Shown: positions 6,605 through 13,958 of the stretch, piece by piece
How the letters are laid out: the number at the start of each line of letters is the position of its first letter
Position numbering within the stretch: the stretch's first letter is position 1
Source: an uncultured Clostridia bacterium
GTDB lineage: Bacteria > Bacillota > Clostridia > Christensenellales > CAG-138
Assembly (NCBI GenBank): GCA_934633695.1
Contig: CAKTYT010000001.1
Coordinates: forward strand, 124,001 to 188,000
Direction of reading: 5' to 3'
Length of the DNA: 64,000 nucleotides
Made by a program: the position numbers and the translations under genes
Notes under the pieces: generated by a model
Databases searched by the model: none
Told to the model about the DNA's origin: nothing
The model's input: only the letters and a program-made list of their open reading frames with translations

Positions 6605-7931
6605 AGGCCTTTCATCAAAGCTCCAGAATATTTTTAAAAAGCTTGGCAACAGAGGTAAACTCTCTGAAAAAGAAGTAAAAGAAGCAATGCGTGAGGTTAA
6701 GCTTGCACTGCTTGAAGCGGATGTAAACTTTACGGTTGTTAAAAATTTTGTCAATACGGTATCTGCACGTGCAGTGGGTGCTGAGGTTCTTGAAAGTCTC
6801 ACTCCGTCGCAGCAGATAATTAAGATCGTTAATGAAGAGCTTGTCAATCTCATGGGCGGCTCGGTCGCGAAGTTGGATTTTGGTTCGAGAAAACCAGCTG
6901 TCATCCTTCTTGCCGGCTTGCAGGGTGCCGGTAAAACGACTATGGCGGGGAAGCTTGCTGCGTATCTTGCAAAGACGCAGGGGAAAAAGCCTCTGCTCGT
7001 CGCCTGCGATATCTACCGTCCCGCTGCTATAAAGCAGCTTCAGGTCGTCGGCGAAAAGGTGAATGTTCCCGTTTTTGAACGGGGGACGCAGGATCCGGTC
7101 AAGACCGTCAAAGAGGCGATTGCACATGCTCAGCACATGTTCCTTGACCTTGTTATCGTTGATACGGCCGGAAGACTTCACGTTGACGAGAGAATGATGG
7201 ATGAGATTGCCGCTGTAAAAGAGGCCGCGAACCCGGCGGAAGTGCTGCTGGTTGTCGATGCGATGACTGGACAGGATGCGGTCAACGTTGCTAAGTCATT
7301 TAATGAAAAGCTTGAGCTTACCGGTGTCATTCTCACAAAGCTCGACGGTGACACAAGAGGAGGTGCAGCTCTTTCTGTAAGGTCAGTCACTGGTAAGCCG
7401 ATAAAGTTCTCCGGTATCGGAGAAAAGCTCACTGACATTGAGCCTTTTTATCCCGACAGGATGGCTAGCCGTATCCTCGGCATGGGCGATGTTCTGACAC
7501 TGATTGAAAAAGCCGAACAGGCTTTTGACGAGAAGAAAGCTGCTGAACTGACGCAAAAAATAAAAAACGACGAGTTTACCCTTGAGGACTTTCTCGAGCA
7601 GTTCAGACAGGTCAAAAAGATGGGCTCGATGGAAGAGCTTCTTGGCATGATGCCGGGCGTCGATACGAGCAAGCTCAAGGATGTTCAGATAGACCAAAAG
7701 GCGACGGGCAGACTTGAAGCGATTATCACTTCGATGACGCCGAAAGAACGTCGCAGACCTGATATACTGAATGCCAGCCGAAAACGCCGCATTGCAGCGG
7801 GCAGCGGAACAAGTGTTCAGGAGATAAACAGGCTGCTCAAGCAGTTTGAACAATCCCGTCAGCTGATGAAACGGTTTACGGGCAAAGGGAAAAAGAAGTT
7901 CGGCAAACGCCGCGGCTTCTTTGGACTTTAA
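6594..7931 (+). CDS. ffh: Signal recognition particle protein Ffh
   Basis: This 445-residue SRP54 GTPase binds SRP RNA and signal sequences and delivers nascent membrane proteins to FtsY at the membrane. The helical N domain is residues 1-85. The G domain carries GLQGAGKTT (about residue 108), DIYRPAA, DTAGRLH, TKLDGDTRGG and the GIGEKL closing loop. The M domain (about 300-445) ends in a basic region with ILNASRKRRIAAGSG and a GKGKKKFGKRRG tail. ATG 6594 is preceded by GGAGG. The gene overlaps ylxM and is followed by rpsP after 63 bases, the usual Bacillota order. Confidence 0.98.
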   Translation: MAFEGLSSKLQNIFKKLGNRGKLSEKEVKEAMREVKLALLEADVNFTVVKNFVNTVSARAVGAEVLESLTPSQQIIKIVNEELVNLMGGSVAKLDFGSRKPAVILLAGLQGAGKTTMAGKLAAYLAKTQGKKPLLVACDIYRPAAIKQLQVVGEKVNVPVFERGTQDPVKTVKEAIAHAQHMFLDLVIVDTAGRLHVDERMMDEIAAVKEAANPAEVLLVVDAMTGQDAVNVAKSFNEKLELTGVILTKLDGDTRGGAALSVRSVTGKPIKFSGIGEKLTDIEPFYPDRMASRILGMGDVLTLIEKAEQAFDEKKAAELTQKIKNDEFTLEDFLEQFRQVKKMGSMEELLGMMPGVDTSKLKDVQIDQKATGRLEAIITSMTPKERRRPDILNASRKRRIAAGSGTSVQEINRLLKQFEQSRQLMKRFTGKGKKKFGKRRGFFGL

Positions 7932-7994
7932 AAATGAACCAAAAACAAAAATGTTTTGGAATAAATTATTGATTTTTCTTCAGGAGGAAATATT

Positions 7995-8237
7995 ATGCTT
8001 AAAATCAGGCTTCGCAGAATGGGTGCAAAGAAGGCTCCCTTCTACCGTATCGTTGTTGCAGACTCCCGTTCACCCCGTGACGGTGCTTTCGTTGAGGAAA
8101 TCGGTTACTACAATCCCCTCACTAATCCCGCTGAAGTAGTTGTCGATTCTGACAAGGCAAAGCAGTGGATTAAGAATGGTGCACAGCCCACGGAAACCGT
8201 ACGTGGTCTCTTCAAGAAGAACGGCGTTATCGACTGA
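7995..8237 (+). CDS. rpsP: 30S ribosomal protein S16
   Basis: At 80 residues it is a normal length for S16. The N-terminus MLKIRLRRMGAKKAPFYRIV and the ADSRSPRDGAFVEEIGYYNP segment are hallmark. S16 binds 16S rRNA and helps assemble the 5' domain of the small subunit. AGGAGG precedes the start. The stop overlaps the khpA start by one base. Confidence 0.98.
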   Translation: MLKIRLRRMGAKKAPFYRIVVADSRSPRDGAFVEEIGYYNPLTNPAEVVVDSDKAKQWIKNGAQPTETVRGLFKKNGVID

Positions 8238-8500
8238 TGAGTGAGGAAATGAACGAGATCAAGACTGAGAGCATGGTGGCTCTTGTAGAGTATATTGCCA
8301 AAAGTCTTGTTGACGAACCAAATGAGGTCAAAGTTACCGTTCAGGAAGATGATGAAGCTGTTAAAATCGTACTCACCGTCGCAAAGGACGATATGGGTAA
8401 GGTTATCGGCAAGCAGGGTCGTATTGCAAAGGCAATTCGTACTGTTGTCAGGGCAGCATCGTTGAAGAGCGGAAAAAAATTCCTCGTTGATATCGTTTAA
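8237..8500 (+). CDS. khpA: KH-domain RNA-binding protein KhpA (YlqC)
   Basis: This 87-residue protein has a single KH fold whose RNA-binding loop is GKVIGKQGRIAKAIR. KhpA acts with KhpB (Jag) as an RNA chaperone pair affecting cell division and envelope homeostasis in Bacillota. The position directly after rpsP and before rimM is the conserved one. The N-terminus has a short acidic extension (MSEEMNEIKTESM). The ATG overlaps the rpsP stop by one base. Confidence 0.92.
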   Translation: MSEEMNEIKTESMVALVEYIAKSLVDEPNEVKVTVQEDDEAVKIVLTVAKDDMGKVIGKQGRIAKAIRTVVRAASLKSGKKFLVDIV

Positions 8501-8508
8501 ACACATAG

Positions 8509-9030
8509 ATGGACTATTTTCGTATCGGTTTGTTTCTAAGACCGCACGGCGTCAGGGGAGAGGTCAAGCTTCTGCCCCTGACTGACGATGTCCGCAGGTT
8601 TTCAAAGCTCAAACAGGCATTTATTGAGTCAAAAAACGGAGAATATCGTCAGATTAGGGTTACGTCTGCAAAAATAGCAGGTGAAAATGCCGTTATTGTT
8701 AAGCTTGAAGGTATCGACAGCATGGATGAGGCTGAAAGGCTTCGTGACATGTACATTTGCGTAGATAGGGAGCATGCTGTCAGATTGCCGGAGGGAACCT
8801 ACTTTATAAAGGATCTCATTGGCTGCAGGGTCTTTCTTGACAGCGGAGAGCAATTGGGTACAATGGTCGATGTATATGAAACCAATGCAAACGACGTGTA
8901 CGTAATTCAGGGAAGGGAGAAGATTTCCGTTCCCGCATTGAAAAAATTGCTCGATACAGTTGATATTGATAACAAATCAATAACACTGAAGCATGAGGTG
9001 TTTTCGGAGGTTGCGTTAATTGAAAATTGA
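8509..9030 (+). CDS. rimM: 16S rRNA processing protein RimM
   Basis: This 173-residue RimM has an N-terminal barrel (IGLFLRPHGVRGEVKLLPLTD) and a C-terminal PRC-barrel region (GTYFIKDLIGCRVFL). It binds S19 and helps mature the 3' domain of 16S rRNA. It begins 8 bases after khpA with little Shine-Dalgarno sequence, so re-initiation is likely. Its last 11 bases contain the start of trmD and the GGAGG serving it. Confidence 0.95.
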   Translation: MDYFRIGLFLRPHGVRGEVKLLPLTDDVRRFSKLKQAFIESKNGEYRQIRVTSAKIAGENAVIVKLEGIDSMDEAERLRDMYICVDREHAVRLPEGTYFIKDLIGCRVFLDSGEQLGTMVDVYETNANDVYVIQGREKISVPALKKLLDTVDIDNKSITLKHEVFSEVALIEN

Positions 9031-9754
9031 TATCCTGACAATTTTTCCGGAGATGTTTGAGAACGTCTTTTCAACGAGCATGCTTGGCAGAGCCTGTAAA
9101 AACGGGATAATTGATTTTCGCACGCACAACATAAGGGACTATTCCGCCAGCAAACACAAGAACACTGACGACTACCCGTTTGGCGGCGGTGCAGGTATGG
9201 TTATGATGCCGCAGCCGATTTTCGATTGCATTGAGTCGGCAACGGTTGGGTCAAAGGCAAGGTGCATTGTCATGAGCCCGAGGGGCAGAACTTTGTCCCC
9301 AGAGCTTGCAATGGAGCTTGCAAAAGAGGAACACATCCTTATTCTCGCCGGACATTACGAGGGGATAGATGAGAGAGTCATGGAGCTGATGGATGATGAA
9401 ATTTCCATTGGTGATTATGTTCTTACCGGAGGGGAGCTGCCCGCAATGGTGTTGGTAGATTGCCTTTCAAGGTTTATTCCCGGGGTTCTCGGCAGTTCTG
9501 AATCCGCAGAGGACGAGAGTTTTTCGGGTTCCGGACTTCTTGAGTATCCTCAGTATACAAGACCGTCCGACTTTAGGGGCAGACTTGTGCCCGAAGTTCT
9601 GTTGAACGGAAATCATGCCGAAATCAACAAGTGGCGCAGGCAGCAGTCACTAAAGAAGACGTTTGAAAGACGTCCTGACTTGCTGAATAAGGCAGAGCTC
9701 AGTAAGAAAGACAGGGAGTTTTTGGATTCCCTTACACGAAACGAAAATATATAG
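9020..9754 (+). CDS. trmD: tRNA (guanine(37)-N1)-methyltransferase TrmD
   Basis: This 244-residue SPOUT methyltransferase makes m1G37 next to the anticodon and prevents frameshifting. The knot region is visible as ILAGHYEGIDERV and ISIGDYVLTGGELPAM. The C-terminal domain has YPQYTRPSDFRG and the HAEINKWRRQQSL helix. The start is TTG at 9020: the N-terminus K-I-D-I-L-T-I-F-P fits the family exactly and GGAGG at 9006-9010 is 9 bases upstream. It overlaps rimM by 11 bases. The non-ATG start may limit its expression. Confidence 0.96.
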   Translation: MKIDILTIFPEMFENVFSTSMLGRACKNGIIDFRTHNIRDYSASKHKNTDDYPFGGGAGMVMMPQPIFDCIESATVGSKARCIVMSPRGRTLSPELAMELAKEEHILILAGHYEGIDERVMELMDDEISIGDYVLTGGELPAMVLVDCLSRFIPGVLGSSESAEDESFSGSGLLEYPQYTRPSDFRGRLVPEVLLNGNHAEINKWRRQQSLKKTFERRPDLLNKAELSKKDREFLDSLTRNENI

Positions 9755-9762
9755 CGAAAGAT

Positions 9763-9811
9763 CCTGCAATTTAGGGCTTTTTCCCAAATTGCAGGCTTGA
9801 AAACGTTTTTT
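9763..9811 (+). terminator. Intrinsic terminator after trmD
   Basis: CCTGCAATTT (9763-9772) pairs perfectly with AAATTGCAGG (9786-9795). A T-rich tract (GTTTTTTATTT) follows after a short gap. The next promoter overlaps this tail. Confidence 0.6.
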
Positions 9812-9825
9812 ATTTGTGGTATAGT
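9797..9825 (+). promoter_or_regulatory. Promoter for rplS
   Basis: TTGAAA (9797-9802) and TATAGT (9820-9825) are separated by 17 bases. The resulting leader of about 60 bases before rplS could hold an L19 autoregulatory site, but I cannot show one. Confidence 0.65.
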
Positions 9826-9893
9826 ACAATAGTTAGTTGGGTGGTCCGCTGTCCGCGTGTCGGTTAAGAACATCTGTAAATAAGGAGATTATT

Positions 9894-10247
9894 ATGTCAG
9901 ACATCATCAGAGAGCTTGAAAAAGAGCAAATCCGTACCGACCTGCCTAAGCTTCAGATCGGTGACACCGTACGTGTATTCGTAAAGGTTGTTGAAGGCAA
10001 CCGTGAGAGGCTTCAGAGCTTTGAAGGTATTGTTATCAAAATGCAGGGCGGCGGAATCCGCAAGACTTTTACCGTTCGCCGTATGAGCTACGGCATCGGC
10101 GTTGAAAGGACTTTCCCCTACAACAGCCCCCGTATCGGCCGCATCGAAGTTGTTCGTCACGGTGTTGTTCGCAGGGCTAAGCTCTACTACCTCCGTGAGA
10201 GAACTGGTAAGGCAGCAAAAATCAAGGAACGCATCGTTTCCAAGTAA
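9894..10247 (+). CDS. rplS: 50S ribosomal protein L19
   Basis: This 117-residue L19 contains the conserved GDTVRVFVKVVEGNRERLQ and FTVRRMSYGIGVERTFPYNS segments. It lies at the 30S-50S interface. ATG 9894 is preceded by AAGGAG; an open frame extends upstream to 9837 but lacks a ribosome binding site and has no homology to the family. It has its own promoter and terminator, so it is expressed apart from trmD. Confidence 0.98.
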   Translation: MSDIIRELEKEQIRTDLPKLQIGDTVRVFVKVVEGNRERLQSFEGIVIKMQGGGIRKTFTVRRMSYGIGVERTFPYNSPRIGRIEVVRHGVVRRAKLYYLRERTGKAAKIKERIVSK

Positions 10248-10272
10248 TCAGATAAGGAGAATGTCTCCGTTT

Positions 10273-10312
10273 GCTTCCCGTCCCCGAATGGGCGGGAAGC
10301 ATTTTTATAAAT
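10273..10312 (+). terminator. Intrinsic terminator after rplS
   Basis: GCTTCCCG (10273-10280) pairs with CGGGAAGC (10293-10300), followed by ATTTTTATAAATTTTT. This is a clear rho-independent terminator. Confidence 0.9.
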
Positions 10313-10351
10313 TTTTATTTTCATCCAATCATAGAAACATGAGGTGATATT

Positions 10352-11263
10352 ATGCAGACTATTAACTGGTATCCGGGGCATATGGCGAAAGCCAAACGCA
10401 TGCTTGAAGATAATTTGAAGCTTGTTGATATGATAATTGAGGTCGTTGATGCTCGTGCTCCGATTGCTTGCAGAAATCCGGACTTTGAAGAATTGTTTAA
10501 AAATAAACTGCGTGTAGTTATACTTAACAAGAGCGATCTATCAAGCAAGGCTCAGAACAAAGCATGGATAAATTACCTCAAGCAAAACAACATAACCGCG
10601 ATTGAGTTTGTTTCAACGGTCCCATCGATGAGGAAGAGTGCAATTTCACTCATAGAAAAGACGGGCGAAGCTATGGTCAAGCGTTATCGTGCAAAGGGAA
10701 TTAACAAAATTCTGAGGGCAATGATAGTCGGTGTTCCAAACGTTGGCAAGTCAACCTTTATTAACAGAATTGCAGGCTCGACCAAAGCACAGGTCAGTGA
10801 CAGACCCGGTGTTACAAGAAGCAAACAGTGGGTTAAAGTTTCTGATTTCCTTGAGTTGATGGACACTCCGGGTCTGCTTTGGGGAAAGCTGGACAATGAA
10901 GTGCTTGCAAAACATCTCGCTTACATAGGCTCGATCAGGGACGATGTGCTTGATGTTGAAGAGCTTGCTTCACTGCTGCTGTTTGATCTCATGAGGATTT
11001 GCCCGCAGCAGTTGGTCGAAAGATACAAAAAGCTTAATGAAGAGATGGATACTCCCGAAGCTCTGCTTGAAGGCGTATGCAGAAGCCGCGGTTTCATATT
11101 GTCCGGTGGTGTCTTTGATACTGAAAGAGCCGCCCGCATCGTTCTTGATGAGTATCGTGCAGGTAAAATTGCAAAGATTGCACTTGAGAACAGCGATGAT
11201 GTCTTTGACGATATTGATGAAAATTCTGACAGTAAAAACGAAGATGGAGGAATAAATGGGTAA
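10352..11263 (+). CDS. rbgA: Ribosome biogenesis GTPase RbgA (YlqF)
   Basis: This 303-residue GTPase has circularly permuted motifs: G4 (N59-K-S-D62) comes first, then G1 GVPNVGKST (about residue 127), then G3 DTPG (about 171). The N-terminus INWYPGHMAKA is diagnostic. RbgA acts late in 50S assembly, before L16 and related proteins join. GAGGTGATATT supplies the ribosome binding site. The gene overlaps rnhB by 8 bases. The C-terminus is acidic (DDVFDDIDENSDSKNED). Confidence 0.96.
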   Translation: MQTINWYPGHMAKAKRMLEDNLKLVDMIIEVVDARAPIACRNPDFEELFKNKLRVVILNKSDLSSKAQNKAWINYLKQNNITAIEFVSTVPSMRKSAISLIEKTGEAMVKRYRAKGINKILRAMIVGVPNVGKSTFINRIAGSTKAQVSDRPGVTRSKQWVKVSDFLELMDTPGLLWGKLDNEVLAKHLAYIGSIRDDVLDVEELASLLLFDLMRICPQQLVERYKKLNEEMDTPEALLEGVCRSRGFILSGGVFDTERAARIVLDEYRAGKIAKIALENSDDVFDDIDENSDSKNEDGGING

Positions 11264-11927
11264 CCGGGTCGTGCTCATCAGGGAAGAGAGGCGGCTTGCG
11301 AAGCAAAAGCTTGAGAGTGAGAGACTTGATAAGCTGATTGTCAACGAGCGTCCGTTCTGGGAGAAAGGCATTGCTGTTGCAGGTATGGATGAGGTCGGAA
11401 GAGGGCCGCTTGCAGGTCCTGTAGTGACTGCATGTGTTATCCTTCCGCCAAATTGTTTGATTGAGGGCGTGAATGATTCAAAAAAACTTTCGGAAAAAAA
11501 ACGCAGCGAGCTTTCGGTCATCATAAAAGAAAAGGCGATTGCGTACGGCTTTGGACGGGTTGAGCCGGATGTGATTGATGAAATAAATATTCTTGAAGCA
11601 ACGAAGCTCGCATTTTGCAAAGCTTATTCGGCAATGGGCATTGGTTGCAAAGATGTCTTCGTTGATGCAGTGAAGGACCTTGATATTGAGGCAAATCAGC
11701 ATCCGCTTATTCACGGGGATGCTGTTTGCTATTCAATTGCCGCTGCAAGCATAATTGCAAAGGTTGAGCGGGATAACTACATGATTGAAATCGCAAACGA
11801 GTTTCCGCAATATGGATTTGAACGCAATAAAGGGTATGGAACCAAGGAGCACTGCGAAGCATTGAGCAGATTCGGGCCGTGCAGGCTCCACAGACGCAGC
11901 TTTATCAAAAAGTTTATTGGACAGTAG
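11256..11927 (+). CDS. rnhB: Ribonuclease HII
   Basis: This 223-residue RNase HII removes ribonucleotides and RNA primers from DNA. The active-site region GMDEVGRGPLAGPV gives the first Asp and Glu (near residue 45). DSKKLSEKKR and HGDAVCYSIAAASIIAKVERD supply the remaining acidic residues. The family end motif GYGTKEH-(x)n-GPCRLHRRSF is present. GGAGG precedes ATG 11256, inside the end of rbgA. Confidence 0.96.
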   Translation: MGNRVVLIREERRLAKQKLESERLDKLIVNERPFWEKGIAVAGMDEVGRGPLAGPVVTACVILPPNCLIEGVNDSKKLSEKKRSELSVIIKEKAIAYGFGRVEPDVIDEINILEATKLAFCKAYSAMGIGCKDVFVDAVKDLDIEANQHPLIHGDAVCYSIAAASIIAKVERDNYMIEIANEFPQYGFERNKGYGTKEHCEALSRFGPCRLHRRSFIKKFIGQ

Positions 11928-11944
11928 GGCAAGCGGAGGGGCTA

Positions 11945-12319
11945 ATGTCGAGATTGCAGCTTGAACACGGAAGCAAAACTCAGAGGGCTGGGGTGCGAGG
12001 AGAAACCATCGCACTTTGGTATTTAAGATTTCACGGTTATCGTTTGCTTGAGAGGAATTATCTTGTTGGACATAAAGAAATTGATCTTATCATGAAAAGA
12101 AAAAATACAGTAGTGTTTGTGGAGGTAAAAACGAGGAACCGTGCGGATTCCAGGATCCCAGCACAAATGAGCGTTGACCGCAGAAAACAGCGAAACATTA
12201 TCGCTGCCTCAAAAACCTATGCCTTGCGAAAAGGACTCAACAAGGTTGTACTGAGAAACGATATTGTTGAAGTGACACTAAAGGGACTTAAAGTGAACCA
12301 TATTATCAATGCATTCTGA
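11945..12319 (+). CDS. yraN: YraN-family (UPF0102) endonuclease-like protein
   Basis: This 124-residue protein shows the nuclease-like core of the YraN family: RGETIALWYLRFHGY, GHKEIDLIMKR and VFVEVKTRN, giving the E-x-D and E-x-K residues of restriction-endonuclease folds. The cellular role is unsettled; gene neighbourhood links it to competence and RNase HII. ATG 11945 follows GGAGGGG by two bases, a tight spacing. An open frame upstream to 11879 overlaps rnhB and is not family-like. It belongs to the rbgA-rnhB-yraN operon. Confidence 0.9.
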   Translation: MSRLQLEHGSKTQRAGVRGETIALWYLRFHGYRLLERNYLVGHKEIDLIMKRKNTVVFVEVKTRNRADSRIPAQMSVDRRKQRNIIAASKTYALRKGLNKVVLRNDIVEVTLKGLKVNHIINAF

Positions 12320-12386
12320 TTCTCGCTGTGTTGAGCATGCAGAATAACGGTCGATTACGCTTTTTCCATATTTTTTTACTCAGGGG

Positions 12387-12415
12387 TTCAAATTTGGGGG
12401 ATAATATGTTAAAAT
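12387..12415 (+). promoter_or_regulatory. Possible promoter for the glycosylation cassette
   Basis: TTCAAA (12387-12392) and TAAAAT (12410-12415) are 17 bases apart. Both boxes deviate from consensus, so this is a moderate call. A small hairpin TACGC-GGGA-GCGTA follows at about 12423-12436. Confidence 0.4.
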
Positions 12416-12455
12416 AAGGCAAGTACGCGGGAGCGTATCGAAAGGAGGAACAGAA

Positions 12456-13940
12456 ATGAACAAACCAACGGCGTTCCCAACTGAGCAAGTCCTGTTTGCG
12501 GCATTCATGTCGTTCGCAGTGTATTTGCTTATTGCAGCGTTTTATTCAGGAATAAAACGTGAAAGAGCATACCTTAAGAACGGTGCTTTGGACAAGGGAG
12601 ACAACTTCTTTGTTGTCTGGGCTTTAGCGGCTGCACTCGTGATAAGGCTGGTGCTTTCGTATTATATTGTAGGTCATAAAACCGACATAAATTGTTTTAC
12701 CGCATGGGGCGGAAGAGTTGCTGCTGTGGGGTTCAAAAATTTTTACGATGGTTTCGCAGACTATCCTCCCGGCTATATTTATGTACTTGGTCTGATGTCA
12801 AAAATCTCAACGGCCTTTGGGCATGGAATATATGCAGCTGATGGATCGTATGACGCTGTATGCGTTGCTTTGACAAAACTGCCTTCGATACTTGCAGACA
12901 TCGCTTCAGCATACCTTGTTTTCAGACTGGCAAGGAAGAAACTTCGTTTTATCCCGTCTGCTCTTTTGATGCTGATGATTGCATTCAATCCGCTGCTCGC
13001 ATACGTATCCGGTGGTTGGGGGCAGATCGACCAGATTTTGACGGTTCTGCTCGTCGGTTCGATCCTTCTTCTCACATACAACAAACCAATTCTTGGCGGC
13101 ATTGTTTACGGTCTCGCCATATTGATGAAGCCGCAGGCACTCATGGCAGGTCCGCTCATGGCAATTGCATACATGTTGTATGTGTTTGATGACAACTTTT
13201 TTAAGGCAGCGGGCTGCGAATGCAAAGACAACCGCAGTGTTCGGTTCCTCAAAACCTGTGCGGCTGTCGTCTGTGCGATTCTGCTGATAATCGTCACCGC
13301 CATACCGTTTGCATCTGATAAGATGCCATGGTACGAAATTATCCTCGAGAAATATCTCGGTACTGCAACGTCCTATAAATACGCCTCAGTCAATGCATAC
13401 AACCTTTATTCGCTTGTCGGTGCAAACTGGAAACGTATTGACACAGTTGCGTTTATGGGGATCAATTACGGTCAGCTTGGTACTTTCGGGATGGTAGTCT
13501 CCGTTGCGTTCGGCGGTTTGCTTTATCTGTTTGGGAGAAAGCATAATCCTGGGGCACTGCCTCTTGCTGCTGCTTACACCTTTGCAGGGTTGTTCACGGT
13601 AGGTCACTACATGCATGAGAGGTATCTCGTCCCGTCACTGCTTCTGCTGATGGTTGCATACATAATGTATTCTGACAAACGACTGCTTTGGACTTTCCTT
13701 GCGTACACACTCACTCTTTCAGTGAACTGTTTCGCAGCATTTTACTATAGCGAATTGTTCGAATACGGCTTGTATTGGGATGAAAGGATAGTGTTCTGGT
13801 GTTCGCTTGCAAACGTACTCGTCTTCGCCGCGTTCACTGTTGTTTGCGTGATGATAATGATTAAGAATAAAATAAGCAGTGATGCTTTTATTGATGAACC
13901 ATTTGAACGGGGCATCGAGCCCGCCAAGACGGCAAACTGA
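12456..13940 (+). CDS. Polytopic GT-C-type glycosyltransferase (Gpi18/mannosyltransferase-like)
   Basis: This 494-residue integral membrane protein has about ten or more hydrophobic segments. An acidic first extracytoplasmic loop is followed by DYPPGYIYVLGL near residue 102 and GGWGQIDQILTVLLVGSI. This pattern is typical of GT-C enzymes related to Gpi18 mannosyltransferases, which use polyprenyl-phosphate sugars outside the membrane. The exact sugar and acceptor are unknown. AAAGGAGG precedes the start. It is followed after 18 bases by a second GT-C enzyme and then a GtrA protein, a likely surface-glycosylation unit. Confidence 0.75.
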   Translation: MNKPTAFPTEQVLFAAFMSFAVYLLIAAFYSGIKRERAYLKNGALDKGDNFFVVWALAAALVIRLVLSYYIVGHKTDINCFTAWGGRVAAVGFKNFYDGFADYPPGYIYVLGLMSKISTAFGHGIYAADGSYDAVCVALTKLPSILADIASAYLVFRLARKKLRFIPSALLMLMIAFNPLLAYVSGGWGQIDQILTVLLVGSILLLTYNKPILGGIVYGLAILMKPQALMAGPLMAIAYMLYVFDDNFFKAAGCECKDNRSVRFLKTCAAVVCAILLIIVTAIPFASDKMPWYEIILEKYLGTATSYKYASVNAYNLYSLVGANWKRIDTVAFMGINYGQLGTFGMVVSVAFGGLLYLFGRKHNPGALPLAAAYTFAGLFTVGHYMHERYLVPSLLLLMVAYIMYSDKRLLWTFLAYTLTLSVNCFAAFYYSELFEYGLYWDERIVFWCSLANVLVFAAFTVVCVMIMIKNKISSDAFIDEPFERGIEPAKTAN

Positions 13941-13958
13941 TTGAAAGGAACAAATGAA